Notes: generated from the sequence alone by a model not told the origin. Counted from the stretch's first letter, positions 8,799 through 17,484 are shown. The stretch is 64,000 nt of DNA from Spirochaetaceae bacterium (GCA_026418115.1 JAOABY010000001.1:62001-126000); one strand, 5' to 3'. Numbers and translations: made by a program.

Positions 8799-9724
8799 GC
8801 CTGCCTCTCCTCTCCAGCCTCTTCGCTGTGCACTGGCTCGGCGGTCGACTCTGGCTCTCCGCCTCTCACCCTTGCTGCAGCGCGAGCCCGGGCCACCACA
8901 ATTGCCGCCAGCGATGAGAGAAAAAACGCCGCGCCTGCAATGAGGACGATGACCGCACCTGCCGGTAGATCATAGTGCCAGGAAACCACCAGCCCTGCAC
9001 CTGAAAACACAACCGAACTCAGCGTCGCAATGATCATCATGCTTTTCAGATTTCTGGCTACGTGTGAGGCGGTACCTGCAGGCAAGGTAAGCATCGCTAT
9101 CACCATCACAATGCCCACGAAGGTCTGGAGCAGCACAATTGCCACTGCAATCACCGCCAGCAGCACCATTGCAATGGCTCTGGTCGGTACACCGCGTGTC
9201 GCAGCAAACTCCTCATCAAACGATGCTGCTTCAATCTGAGGATAGAATCTCAGTATGAGGATCAGCACGATGAGGTCCAGTCCGCCGAGAAGATAGAGAT
9301 CTCTCGTGGTGACCAGCAGAATGTTGCCGAAAAGATAGCTCATCGGGTCTGCATACCCTGGTGTTCTGGCGATGAACACGACACCAAGACTCATGCCGAT
9401 CGCCCATAATGCATTGATGACAGTATCTTCTCTCTGTCTCGCCTTGATGGAGACAAATCCAATGGTAAAGGCTGCAAGCAAGGCAAATACCAGCGCGCCA
9501 GAGAGGGGATTTACCCATGATGGCGCTCCCCGTGCGGAAAGGAAGAGCGCGATTCCTATGCCACCCAGGACCGTGTGCGACATGGCACCCGCCAGCCCTG
9601 CAATCCTGCGCACCGTTACCAGCGATCCCAGCATGCCGAACAGCAGAGATGCGAGCAGCGAGCCAATCACTGCATTCCTCACGAATGGGAGCGATGGATC
9701 ACCCAGAGCTTCAAGGAATCCCAT
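8795..9724 (-). CDS. znuB: Zinc ABC transporter permease ZnuB
   Basis: 309-residue ABC-3 family permease with eight or nine predicted helices, for example GSLLASLLFGMLGSLVTVRR at the N-terminus and IVMVIAMLTLPAGTAS in the middle. With ZnuA and ZnuC it forms the high-affinity zinc importer. ATG at 9724 overlaps the znuC stop by one base (TGATG) and follows AGAGGAGA. Manganese ABC permeases are close relatives; the Zur context favours zinc. Confidence 0.9.
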   Translation of the reverse strand: MGFLEALGDPSLPFVRNAVIGSLLASLLFGMLGSLVTVRRIAGLAGAMSHTVLGGIGIALFLSARGAPSWVNPLSGALVFALLAAFTIGFVSIKARQREDTVINALWAIGMSLGVVFIARTPGYADPMSYLFGNILLVTTRDLYLLGGLDLIVLILILRFYPQIEAASFDEEFAATRGVPTRAIAMVLLAVIAVAIVLLQTFVGIVMVIAMLTLPAGTASHVARNLKSMMIIATLSSVVFSGAGLVVSWHYDLPAGAVIVLIAGAAFFLSSLAAIVVARARAAARVRGGEPESTAEPVHSEEAGEERQA

Positions 9725-10572
9725 CAGTCTTCTCCTCTGCAGCACACATCATCCGGCAGCTCGATGTCATGCCGCACATGCAGCATGTCTCCCCCATACA
9801 GTTCAGAAGCCAGATGTGCAGGCTCCGTGGCATGGCGGTGCACGGAATGCGCCCGCTCCTCATTCTGCCCTACGCAGAGCACCACATCAGCAAGGGCGGA
9901 GATGTACTCAGCGTCATGAGTGGCAATCAGTACGGTGGTTTTCGTTCTGTACTTGAGATTGGCAAGCACCTCATGAAATTTCTTCTCGCTGGTGACATCC
10001 AGGTTCGCCGTAGGTTCGTCCAGCACGAGGATTCTGGGATTACCTACCAGGGCCCGTGCCACCAGCACTCTTCTTCTCTGGCCTCCAGAAAGCGCAGCGT
10101 ACGGCCTGTCTGCGAGATCCGCAACCTCAGCCTGTACGAGCGCGCGTTCGATGCTCTCCTTCCAGTCTTCCTGTGTGCTCTGGGCTGCATCCGCATTCGT
10201 CTGCTGTCTGGCTGAGCGCAAGCCCAGCCCCTCAAGCCGGCCCATCGCTACTACTTCGCGCACTGAAATGGGAAAGGAAGGATCAAAGGCAGCATGCTGA
10301 GGCACATAGCCCAGCACTGCTCTGGTAGCCTGAGGTGGGCGCCCGAACACGAGTATTTCCCCGCGAGTAGGTTTGAGCAGGCCTACCACCAGCTTGAGCA
10401 GTGTGCTCTTGCCCGCACCATTCTTGCCTGTCAGCGTGACGAACTCGCCGGCATGCACATGAAAAGATACATCGCGAAACACCTGAGCCTCACGATAGGC
10501 AAAATGGACATTCCGGAACCAGATTGCCACGTCCTCAGGCGCATGCTGCACGACAGCGTCATGTACACTCAT
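9724..10572 (-). CDS. znuC: Zinc ABC transporter ATP-binding protein ZnuC
   Basis: 282-residue ABC ATPase. Walker A is TGKNGAGKSTLL, Q-loop GYVPQHAAFD, signature ALSGGQRRRVLVARAL, Walker B ILVLDEPTANLD, H-loop IATHDAEY. The C-terminal 40 residues are His-rich (AHSVHRHATEPAHL and MLHVRHDIEL), unusual for an ATPase and possibly metal-binding. ATG 10572 overlaps the znuA stop (ATGA). Confidence 0.92.
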   Translation of the reverse strand: MSVHDAVVQHAPEDVAIWFRNVHFAYREAQVFRDVSFHVHAGEFVTLTGKNGAGKSTLLKLVVGLLKPTRGEILVFGRPPQATRAVLGYVPQHAAFDPSFPISVREVVAMGRLEGLGLRSARQQTNADAAQSTQEDWKESIERALVQAEVADLADRPYAALSGGQRRRVLVARALVGNPRILVLDEPTANLDVTSEKKFHEVLANLKYRTKTTVLIATHDAEYISALADVVLCVGQNEERAHSVHRHATEPAHLASELYGGDMLHVRHDIELPDDVCCRGED

Positions 10573-11510
10573 GGTGTCCCCGGAGCAGTAGAGAATGCGG
10601 CAGCAATCGCCTGCCCCATGCGCTCGATATTCGCCAGCCAATCCGGTGCAAGAGGATCCATGGGGACCACCGATCCGCCAATCGCTGCTGCTACCGTTCT
10701 GGCTGCTGCCTGCGAGAACTGCGTCTGCACGAAAATGACCCTGGCACCATCAGCTTTTGCCCTCGCAATGAGGGCGCTCAGAGCCTTTGGGGTCGGTTCC
10801 TTGCCACCAAGCTCGACAGGTTTCTGAATCAAGCCAAATGCATCCAGAAAATACCCGAATGAGGGATGGTACACATACACCGGTCTGCCTCGATATGGTG
10901 CAAGTTTTCTGCGAAGTGAGTCGAACGCTGCATCTATATCCTTGACATATGCCTGATGGCGCTGGGAATACAGTGCAGCACGAGGAGGATCCATGGAGCG
11001 AAGGGTTTCCAGTATGACAGCAATTTCTGCCTTGACTGCATCCGGTCCGAGCCAGGTATGGGGATCAAGAGCTCCTTGTTTGCCCTCCCCTGTCTGCTCC
11101 TTATGATCATGATCGCCTTCAAACTCCTGTTCTTCACCACTGAGCAGCCGGAATTTCACCTGCCGGCTCACATCGACAATTCTGAGCTTAGGATAGAGTC
11201 GGGCAACCTTGGGTACCAGCGGCTTCTCGAATTCAACCCCGATTAGAAACCAGACCTGTGCCTTGCCGATGCTGGCAAGCTGCTGAGGTGTCGGTTCAAA
11301 TGCATGAGGGCTGGCACCGGGTGGCAACACCACTGTAACTTCTGCCTCTTTTCCTGCAAGCCGCTGTACGAATTCCTGCATGGGCGGGATGCTCACTGCT
11401 ATCCTGAGAGGCCATGAGCTGCTCTGCCCACTCTGCTGGGCAAAGAGTGCCAACGGCAGCACGGACGCCACAAGCAGGAGCAGCATCAGCACTGTGCGTT
11501 TCCGCATCAT
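10569..11510 (-). CDS. znuA: Zinc ABC transporter substrate-binding protein ZnuA
   Basis: Periplasmic (or lipid-free secreted) zinc-capture protein of 313 residues with a signal peptide ending near LFAQQSG. Cluster A-I ligands are visible: PGASPHAFEPTP, DPHTWLGPDAV and YVYHPSFGYFLDAFGL. Between the first two sits a short His/acidic loop, EGDHDHKEQTGEG, the loop type typical of zinc rather than manganese binders. Start at 11510 (first of two ATGs) follows GGAGGGA. The promoter and both Zur-like boxes lie immediately upstream. Confidence 0.93.
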   Translation of the reverse strand: MMRKRTVLMLLLLVASVLPLALFAQQSGQSSSWPLRIAVSIPPMQEFVQRLAGKEAEVTVVLPPGASPHAFEPTPQQLASIGKAQVWFLIGVEFEKPLVPKVARLYPKLRIVDVSRQVKFRLLSGEEQEFEGDHDHKEQTGEGKQGALDPHTWLGPDAVKAEIAVILETLRSMDPPRAALYSQRHQAYVKDIDAAFDSLRRKLAPYRGRPVYVYHPSFGYFLDAFGLIQKPVELGGKEPTPKALSALIARAKADGARVIFVQTQFSQAAARTVAAAIGGSVVPMDPLAPDWLANIERMGQAIAAAFSTAPGTP

Positions 11511-11532
11511 GGATTGCTTCCCTCCTTCATCA

Positions 11533-11555
11533 ATTTTGCAAATCATTTGCAAAAT
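11533..11555. promoter_or_regulatory. Zur-like operator 1 (perfect palindrome)
   Basis: ATTTTGCAAAT, one central C, ATTTGCAAAAT: an exact 11-1-11 inverted repeat. It covers the -10 element of the znuA promoter. The odd single-base centre is the geometry of Fur-superfamily boxes. Confidence 0.85.
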
Positions 11556-11579
11556 ACTGCTTAGATGGAAAAAATGCAA
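11551..11579 (-). promoter_or_regulatory. znuA promoter
   Basis: Minus strand TTGCAT, 17-nt spacer, TATTTT. The -35 overlaps operator 2 and the -10 overlaps operator 1, so a repressor on either site would block polymerase. Confidence 0.75.
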
Positions 11580-11591
11580 GTCATTCGCAAA
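11575..11591. promoter_or_regulatory. Zur-like operator 2
   Basis: TGCAAGTCATTCGCAAA matches the core of operator 1 (TGCAAATCATTTGCAAA) at 15 of 17 positions and starts exactly 38 bp further from the gene. It overlaps the znuA -35 box. Confidence 0.75.
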
Positions 11592-11612
11592 CCAATTTCC
11601 CCAAGACTGAAT

Positions 11613-11641
11613 TTGCAGCCGGACAGCACTGGCAGTATCAT
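11613..11641 (+). promoter_or_regulatory. Promoter of the ferritin-like gene
   Basis: TTGCAG, 17-nt spacer, TATCAT, 46 nt before the ATG at 11687. It lies just outside the Zur-like boxes and points away from znuA. Confidence 0.6.
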
Positions 11642-11686
11642 AAATAGTGAGAACACAAGCGAGGAGAAAGGGACAAGGAGGCATAC

Positions 11687-12181
11687 ATGGATGCGCTCAT
11701 GCAGGCCATTAAAAATGCAATGAAAGCCGAAGTCGACAGTGTCACCATCTACTCTGAAGCCGCGCTGCGCGCCGAAGGTGATGTCGCGGAATTCTTTGCC
11801 TCACGTGCTGATGAAGAAAAACGTCACTACAACTGGCTTCTGCAGTATTACAAAGAACTGCTGGGCGGGCATTCCCCCTCTACCAATGTGGCTGCCGAAC
11901 TCAAGGGAACCGCCCATCCCAGCCCCATTTTCAGCCAGGAGTTCCTGAGAAGGGTGGCTTCTGACCGTCATCTCAGTGCTGCTGTGTCGAGTGCCGTCCT
12001 GCTTGAACTCAATGCCACCGAACATTACAGAACCATGGCGCTACAGGCACATGAACCGCACCTCAAGGCTTTTCTCAATTCCCTGGCGGACTGGGAATCC
12101 CGCCACTATGCAGATCTGCTGAAAATTCAGGATGAATCCCGCCAGTACTGGTTTGAGATCCAGAATTTCGAACCATTTTGA
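11687..12181 (+). CDS. Ferritin-like diiron protein (rubrerythrin-type, no rubredoxin domain)
   Basis: 164-residue four-helix protein. Two carboxylate-bridged iron sites are suggested by KAEVDSVTIYSEAA, SRADEEKRHYNWLL, ATEHYRTMAL and WESRHYADLLKI, the E-xx-H spacing of rubrerythrins. There is no C-terminal CXXC rubredoxin domain, so it is an erythrin-only protein, in anaerobes usually concerned with peroxide removal or iron/metal handling. SD AAGGAGG precedes the start. It diverges from znuA; metal-linked control is plausible but unproved. Confidence 0.85.
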   Translation: MDALMQAIKNAMKAEVDSVTIYSEAALRAEGDVAEFFASRADEEKRHYNWLLQYYKELLGGHSPSTNVAAELKGTAHPSPIFSQEFLRRVASDRHLSAAVSSAVLLELNATEHYRTMALQAHEPHLKAFLNSLADWESRHYADLLKIQDESRQYWFEIQNFEPF

Positions 12182-12186
12182 CCAAC

Positions 12187-12216
12187 GACGGGGCACGCCA
12201 CGGAATGTGCCCCGTC
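12187..12216 (+). terminator. GC-rich hairpin after the ferritin-like gene
   Basis: GACGGGGCAC, 10-nt loop, GTGCCCCGTC: a perfect 10-bp stem six bases after the stop codon. There is no U-tract, so it may stabilise the 3' end or act as a weak terminator. Confidence 0.5.
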
Positions 12217-12294
12217 CGCATCCATGTTCTTTCACATAGAGTGAAGCCCCAGCCCGCCTGTACCAATCGTGCGCTTTCCTGCTAGAGTACGCCA

Positions 12295-13497
12295 ATGGCC
12301 ATAGTTGAGCGACCCTATACCACGTTGTACTGGTCTCTCTTTGCTGTCTTTTCTCTCTTCGGCATCTCAATGACGATCATCGGCTCATCTCTGCCGAAAA
12401 TACTCGCCGATTTCCACTGGAATTACTCCATTGCCGGCATGGTGATCGCCGCGGCTTCGGTTGGCTACTTCATTGCCACTTTCAGTGCGGGCAACATTCT
12501 TGCCAGGCTTGGTTTCAGAAAGACACTGAGCATCGGTTTTCTGCTGATCATTGGTTCGCTGTTCCTTTTTGGTCTGCATGCAACCCCGGCATTGAATATC
12601 TTTCTCTATTTTCTGTGTGGCATTGGTCAGGGTTTTCTGGAGGTTGCCGTCAATGCGGCAGTGATGCGCATGGATACGAGTGGCCAGGGAAGAGCCATGA
12701 GCCTGCTGCATGGTGCTTTTGCTCTGGGCGCCGTTATTGGGCCTCTCGCCATGAGCATCATTCTGAGCCTGAACATCGCGTGGCTGCTCATGTTCCGGAT
12801 CACCGCCATCCTCTACCTGCTCCTGGCTCTTGTGCTCCAGATGCTTCCTTTTAGAGTGCTCGGTGAGACAGATCGGTCCTCCCGCGCATCAGGTGCGGGT
12901 GGCACTCTGTATCGGCAGCCAGCAGCCTGGCTTGGATTTCTCGCTCTCATGTGCTATGTGGGGGCAGAACATAATTTTTCCAACTGGATCAGTGAGTATG
13001 CGGTATCGGTATTCGGCGCAATGCCTGCCACCGGCTCGCTCCTGGTTTCTCTGTTCTGGTTGGGACTGATGGCAGGAAGAATGGGAGTACCGCTTGTGGC
13101 CAGGCGGATGCGTCTGACGACGCAATTGCAGAGATTTGCCTTGTTGATGGCTGGTTCCTTTGTGCTCGTCTTCAGCCTGGGATGGCTGGGGCGGGGGGCC
13201 TTGCCACTGGTGGCTCTTCTCTCCTTTGTTGCAGGTTTTGGCTGTTCGATTCTGTATCCGACAGTCATGACGATGCTGGGTGGGGCTTTCCGGGAGCAGC
13301 AGGGTCCTATTATAGGTTTTGCAGCAACCGGAGGGGGAGTGGGAGGGTTTGTCTTCCCGCTGCTGCTTGCGCAGATTGGTGCCCTTGCCGGCATACGGGC
13401 AGCATTTGCCGCGAATGCACTCATCGCACTTGGCATGCTGGCAATCGACCTGGCACTGGTACACAGGCTTCGCAGGATGCCATCCATGAAATTTTGA
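12295..13497 (+). CDS. Major facilitator superfamily transporter
   Basis: 400 residues with 12 predicted helices and a central break near residue 195 (GETDRSSRASGAGG). MFS signature loop 2-3 is NILARLGFRKTLS; the second-half loop GRMGVPLVARRMRL is the related motif. The segment GCSILYPTVMTMLGGAF resembles sugar-cation symporters of the FucP/glucose type, but the substrate cannot be read. The ATG has no ribosome-binding site; TAGAGT ends 6 nt upstream, so translation may be leaderless. Its stop codon is embedded in the promoter of the following trpR-like gene. Confidence 0.88.
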   Translation: MAIVERPYTTLYWSLFAVFSLFGISMTIIGSSLPKILADFHWNYSIAGMVIAAASVGYFIATFSAGNILARLGFRKTLSIGFLLIIGSLFLFGLHATPALNIFLYFLCGIGQGFLEVAVNAAVMRMDTSGQGRAMSLLHGAFALGAVIGPLAMSIILSLNIAWLLMFRITAILYLLLALVLQMLPFRVLGETDRSSRASGAGGTLYRQPAAWLGFLALMCYVGAEHNFSNWISEYAVSVFGAMPATGSLLVSLFWLGLMAGRMGVPLVARRMRLTTQLQRFALLMAGSFVLVFSLGWLGRGALPLVALLSFVAGFGCSILYPTVMTMLGGAFREQQGPIIGFAATGGGVGGFVFPLLLAQIGALAGIRAAFAANALIALGMLAIDLALVHRLRRMPSMKF

Positions 13498-13522
13498 CCC
13501 CTTGGCGGATCAGTGGTATACT
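13494..13522 (+). promoter_or_regulatory. Promoter of the trpR-like gene
   Basis: TTGACC, 17-nt spacer, TATACT. The -35 box contains the stop codon of the upstream MFS gene. The -10 ends 9 nt before the ATG at 13532, placing the transcription start on or within three bases of the start codon. Confidence 0.7.
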
Positions 13523-13531
13523 TGTCAGGCT

Positions 13532-13837
13532 ATGCACCGTAATCCCGAACTGATGCACACTTCTCTGCACGAGATGGCGCAGGCGCTTGCCGGCGCAGAT
13601 GCTGAGCTCATTGAGCAGTTCTTCTACTCGCTTTTTACCGAGGCCGAGGCAGATGAGATGGCCAAGCGATGGGCTCTTGTCAAGGAACTCGCTCGCGGCA
13701 CGCCGCAGCGCAAAATTGCCGATCAACTTGGCCTGTCGCTGTGCAAGATCACCCGCGGCTCTCGGGAACTCAAGAAGGATGGCTCTCCCTTCAGACAACT
13801 GCTCGCCCGGATCCACTTCGAGGATGGTCAGCAATGA
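13532..13837 (+). CDS. TrpR-type repressor
   Basis: 101 residues. The segment FTEAEADEMAKRWALVKELA, GTPQRKIADQLGLSLCKITR and GSRELKK aligns along the whole helix-turn-helix core of Escherichia coli TrpR ([20 protein letters not shown] ... ITRGSNSLK). TrpR represses tryptophan-related operons with tryptophan as corepressor. No trp gene is in the window, so its targets are unknown. Start at 13532 is preferred over the upstream TTG because the promoter leaves no room for the latter. The next gene overlaps its stop codon. Relatives of the YerC/YecD type are an alternative, but the KITRGS pattern suits TrpR. Confidence 0.8.
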   Translation: MHRNPELMHTSLHEMAQALAGADAELIEQFFYSLFTEAEADEMAKRWALVKELARGTPQRKIADQLGLSLCKITRGSRELKKDGSPFRQLLARIHFEDGQQ

Positions 13838-14412
13838 TGGAAATTCCTCTCAGGCTGATCGCCCGCAAGGATGGCAGCCTTGTGTACGGAGTGCCTGTCT
13901 GGTTCCGGCTGGTGATGGCCTCCATGTGTGCCGTCGTGGCTGTAGCGCTGCTGCTCGGTGGTGTTGCATCAAGTGTTCTTGCATGGATTGTTCTTGGTTT
14001 GCTTGTTCTTGGAGTACTGTATACCGAAACATGGGTCTTTGATGCCGCCCGTGGCAGCATTCAGGGAACCGTAGGATTTTTTCCCCTTATAAAAAAACAC
14101 GAAATACCATTTTCGAGCATAGAAGCCATCATGCTGGAGCCCTATGCGCGAGGAACCGTTCCTGGCGGCAGGGAAGAAGCCGAAAGCAGGCGCGATGCCT
14201 TGACGGAGATGAGATCCGGCGCCGAGAACCGCAGCAGCCATTACGAAGGGCTTAAACGCAAGAAGCTCTTCATAGCCATGATCATCGAGACCCATAAGGG
14301 AGAACGCTATCTTATCGATCTGGTTCCGGCAAGGCAGGCTCACAGGCTCGACCAGACAGCGCGCGCCCTCGCCGCCTATGCCGGCTGCACCTTCAGACAG
14401 GCAGAGAGCTAA
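13834..14412 (+). CDS. Membrane-anchored protein of unknown function, PH-like
   Basis: 192 residues. Two hydrophobic segments (about residues 22-45 and 48-65) are followed by a soluble part. Its beta-rich pattern, FDAARGSIQGTVGFFPLIKK, IPFSSIEAIMLEPY and a final alpha helix, resembles bacterial PH-like domains, with a charged Glu/Arg insertion around residues 105-130. ATG overlaps the trpR-like stop (ATGATG), so the two are translationally coupled. I do not recognise a defined family. Confidence 0.75.
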   Translation: MMEIPLRLIARKDGSLVYGVPVWFRLVMASMCAVVAVALLLGGVASSVLAWIVLGLLVLGVLYTETWVFDAARGSIQGTVGFFPLIKKHEIPFSSIEAIMLEPYARGTVPGGREEAESRRDALTEMRSGAENRSSHYEGLKRKKLFIAMIIETHKGERYLIDLVPARQAHRLDQTARALAAYAGCTFRQAES

Positions 14413-14453
14413 GCAAGAAACCGGCGCACTTTTCTGTCGTGCACTCCTGCGCG

Positions 14454-16925
14454 CTACCTGACCGGCTCTGCGAGGATATCCCCCAGTTCCACCAGTCCAT
14501 TGCTTTCTCTGGGCAGCACCATGGTCGATACGCCGACCGTCTCAGGCCAGACTATGCGGTACGTGCCGGGCACAAGGCCATAGATCTGGAAATTTCCATC
14601 ATCATCGGTAAAGGTCTGATCGAAGAAACTGCCGTCTTCGCGCAGCACATCGCCTGCAACGAGTGCCACCGGCCTGCCATCGGAACCAAGAAGCCGCCCG
14701 GTGACGTACAGCAACCTTTCAAGCCCGCCACGATAGAGGAAACCGGAGCGGTATTTCGGTGCCAGTCCTGCCTGAGGAAGTGTCGCCATCACATCGGCAT
14801 TCGCTTCGGGGAAATCCATCGAGGCAACCACTTTCCGGTACGATGAGAGTGGCGCAGCAATCGGCCAGCCCCGGGTAATCTGCGTCGAGCCTGATTCCAC
14901 CTTGAACGACACAGCATTGCCGCGAGTCGATCGGTCAGGTGCAAAAATGACGAACGCATCGTACAGAGGCTTTGACACTGCGAGCGCCCCTCCTGCAAAC
15001 GACAGCGCTGTCGAGAGGTTCAGATTGAGCGAACCAGCAGGCTTCCCGCTCGCACCCCCATAAATGGCTCCTGCGCTGCCCGAGAGCATGAAATACTGGC
15101 TGGAAATACCCGAGCTCACTGAAATTGTGCCTGGGTTGCTTCCTGTGCCAAGAAGGTTGTTTGCCTGGACACTGTATCCTATCCCTTTTCCAACAGGGAT
15201 CGTATCACTGTAGTAGAGCGTTCCCTCACCCTGTGCTGACTGGCTATAGGAGATCCTCCGCATGCTTGTAGCGGGATCAGTCGCGCTGAACGAGAGTACA
15301 AGGCTCGGCCTTGGCGGTCTGTTGCTGGTCAATTCCATTCCGGCACTGATTGAGAAAGAAGTATTCTTGTTTGAGTACGTGCCCAGATTGCAGGCAATCG
15401 TGGTGCTGTCTGTTGGCGTGGTGCCCAGTCTTCTGTTCCAGTTTGCAGAAAAGCCAATGCTGCTGCGCTGGCTCATCATGGTACTCAATCTGGCGCCTGC
15501 CTTGATTGATGCGTCGGTTTCGGTTGGGATCGATGATGGTTGGGGAGCGCTGAATCCTCTTCCCGTATAGCCAAAGGAGAGTCCCAGACTTGGCGCATTC
15601 TTGCGATAGCTGATCTGCAGGCTGTAATCCAGATCTCCCGCAAAGGACAGTGGTGTCGTCCTCCCATCCCATGCCGTCAGCAGTGCAGCATTGCCGCTCA
15701 GGCCTCCGATGTCCGTTCCCGCAATGAAACTGAGACCTGACAATAAGGAACGCTTGTCTGCCTGAAGGTTCAGCCCCACCGTGAGCCCGGACAGCACACC
15801 ATAGCGCACCGAGAGGGAAGCGAGAGGTTCATATGGCGGGAGTCTCCCAAGACCCACCGAGACGGCATAGTCCGCCTTGCCTGCAACCAGAAGTCCTGAT
15901 TCAGTAGCCACAAAGCGCGTGAGAGGCCTGTAGATGAGCGTTCCATCGGTCTTTGCAACATCTTCGACCTCGAGCTCTATCTCATTGAGACCATACGCGA
16001 ACGGAATGTCGTAGATGCGGTAATTCCCCTTGTCGAGCTTCAGAATCCTGATGACTGCTCCGTTGAGCTTCATCCGGACCATAGAGGCCTTCTCAAGAGT
16101 AAACCTCACCGAAGGAGCATAATTCTTGTCATAACGGCTGAAATAGGGAATGGAGACGAGCGTCAGGCCATAGATTTCAGGCCTCGACTGATAGCCTGTG
16201 CCCTCCGTGCCGACCATCCCGGCAAAGAGCCTGCCTTCAATGGCAGGGATATCATATACTGCCCGCACCCCGCTGAATGCTGCGCTCATTGTGGAATTTG
16301 AGTAATTCATATTTGCGCCATACTCGACAGCGACCGACCAGAGGTTGAGCAGGCCTGTGGCGCTCAGGCTCAAGGGTGTGGCAAAACCAGCATCGGTTAC
16401 CCTCAGCTGGCATCCAAGATTGAAATTGATGACTCCTGCGACAGGAGACGGTTTCAGCCAGCGATCAGCGATCACCTTCTGTTCAGGCGAAAAATCGATT
16501 TCCCTGAGTGCAGTGTATTCGCCTGGAGTTTCAATGTAATAGGAAAGGGTCTCCATGTCCCAGCGAGTCCTGAACCCTACGAGTTCCAGATCTTTCGGCC
16601 CAAGCCACTCCAGAAGACTGAATGTCATGCCAAAAATCCGTTCCATCTGGGCTGGGGAGAGATACGGCTCCAGCAGCCTGCGCAGCATGGCTTTCCGCAG
16701 AAACGGATTGTCCATATCAATGCGTACCTCGACATCACCGATCAGACGGTCGTTCACATAAAGAGTAACTGGCGCTTCTGTTTCAGGTACGGGCTCAATG
16801 TTTGTCTCAAGTACTGGCGGCATGGCAGATTGCCCCGGCAAGGCAGCCTGAGCCCCGGCTGCCGACAATGCCACCAGAGCCAGTAAGAGGATCGCGATAC
16901 TTCTAGAGTGCAGCCACGCTGACAT
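14454..16925 (-). CDS. Outer-membrane usher of an archaic-type chaperone-usher pathway
   Basis: 823 residues with a signal peptide (about 1-27). It would be the pore that receives chaperone-bound pilins and assembles them outside the cell. Near residues 315-370 is the segment NYRIYDIPFAYGLNEIELEV ... DGT, followed by FVATESGLLVAGKADYAVSVG, which reproduces the barrel/plug-border signature of ushers (PGPF-dlp ... DG ... lLa-G-dy--slG). The long middle is beta-strand rich with alternating hydrophobics. The C-terminus, RPVALVAGDVLREDGSFFD through YRIVW, matches the small usher C-terminal beta domain. It overlaps the preceding subunit gene by 23 nt. Divergence is high, so the call rests on these motifs and on the neighbours. 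Confidence 0.85.
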   Translation of the reverse strand: MSAWLHSRSIAILLLALVALSAAGAQAALPGQSAMPPVLETNIEPVPETEAPVTLYVNDRLIGDVEVRIDMDNPFLRKAMLRRLLEPYLSPAQMERIFGMTFSLLEWLGPKDLELVGFRTRWDMETLSYYIETPGEYTALREIDFSPEQKVIADRWLKPSPVAGVINFNLGCQLRVTDAGFATPLSLSATGLLNLWSVAVEYGANMNYSNSTMSAAFSGVRAVYDIPAIEGRLFAGMVGTEGTGYQSRPEIYGLTLVSIPYFSRYDKNYAPSVRFTLEKASMVRMKLNGAVIRILKLDKGNYRIYDIPFAYGLNEIELEVEDVAKTDGTLIYRPLTRFVATESGLLVAGKADYAVSVGLGRLPPYEPLASLSVRYGVLSGLTVGLNLQADKRSLLSGLSFIAGTDIGGLSGNAALLTAWDGRTTPLSFAGDLDYSLQISYRKNAPSLGLSFGYTGRGFSAPQPSSIPTETDASIKAGARLSTMMSQRSSIGFSANWNRRLGTTPTDSTTIACNLGTYSNKNTSFSISAGMELTSNRPPRPSLVLSFSATDPATSMRRISYSQSAQGEGTLYYSDTIPVGKGIGYSVQANNLLGTGSNPGTISVSSGISSQYFMLSGSAGAIYGGASGKPAGSLNLNLSTALSFAGGALAVSKPLYDAFVIFAPDRSTRGNAVSFKVESGSTQITRGWPIAAPLSSYRKVVASMDFPEANADVMATLPQAGLAPKYRSGFLYRGGLERLLYVTGRLLGSDGRPVALVAGDVLREDGSFFDQTFTDDDGNFQIYGLVPGTYRIVWPETVGVSTMVLPRESNGLVELGDILAEPVR

Positions 16926-17460
16926 AGATGATGTCCCTGTAGAATCCGGCTTCCCATTCGATGCCCGGCGGGCAGGGAGGAACCGTTATCTTATAGACAA
17001 ATCCCTGTCCGGCAGAGCCACCGGTGGTACGTGAAGTGAATTTTACCGAAATAGCCTTCTCGCTACCTGTAGGAAGCGTAGCATTGAGAATGCGAGCAGT
17101 GGGCGTGTTGGTACCCGCCTCATTGAAAGTGAATGTATAGGGGATGACGGTCGCACCGGGGTCCGTGACAAACAGATTGTTCACTACCATCGTGAGTGCG
17201 CCTTTTTCTGCCCACACCGCAAATACCCAGGATGCCGAATTGCTCATGATCACGATCGTCGCACTCCCGACATTACCCTTTACAGGATCGATAGAACCAA
17301 GATCCAGCCCTGGGGCAGACAGTATTGCTATTTTGCTCGATACCTTGGCATTCATGGCCAGCAGAGAATCCTGCTGAAAGGCAAGGGTTTGCGCCCTGAC
17401 CATGAGCGGGCCGGCCAGGGCAAGCATCATTACCGCCATGATACATCCAGACTTTTTCAT
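16903..17460 (-). CDS. SCPU-like secreted pilin subunit (last before the usher; possible tip)
   Basis: 185 residues with signal peptide ending near MVRAQ. Features of spore-coat-U/archaic pilins: a central VIPYTFTF motif and the C-terminal strand FYRDIIYVSVAAL ending at the stop codon. It is the only one of the four subunits with a Pro/Cys-rich loop (TVPPCPPGIEW) before the last strand. Start at 17460 follows AAAAGGAG; longer in-frame starts would precede the signal peptide. Being adjacent to the usher and different in its C-terminal loop, it may be a tip or minor subunit; that is inference. Confidence 0.8.
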   Translation of the reverse strand: MKKSGCIMAVMMLALAGPLMVRAQTLAFQQDSLLAMNAKVSSKIAILSAPGLDLGSIDPVKGNVGSATIVIMSNSASWVFAVWAEKGALTMVVNNLFVTDPGATVIPYTFTFNEAGTNTPTARILNATLPTGSEKAISVKFTSRTTGGSAGQGFVYKITVPPCPPGIEWEAGFYRDIIYVSVAAL

Positions 17461-17484
17461 ATGCTCCTTTTTTCCCTCCTCCCA

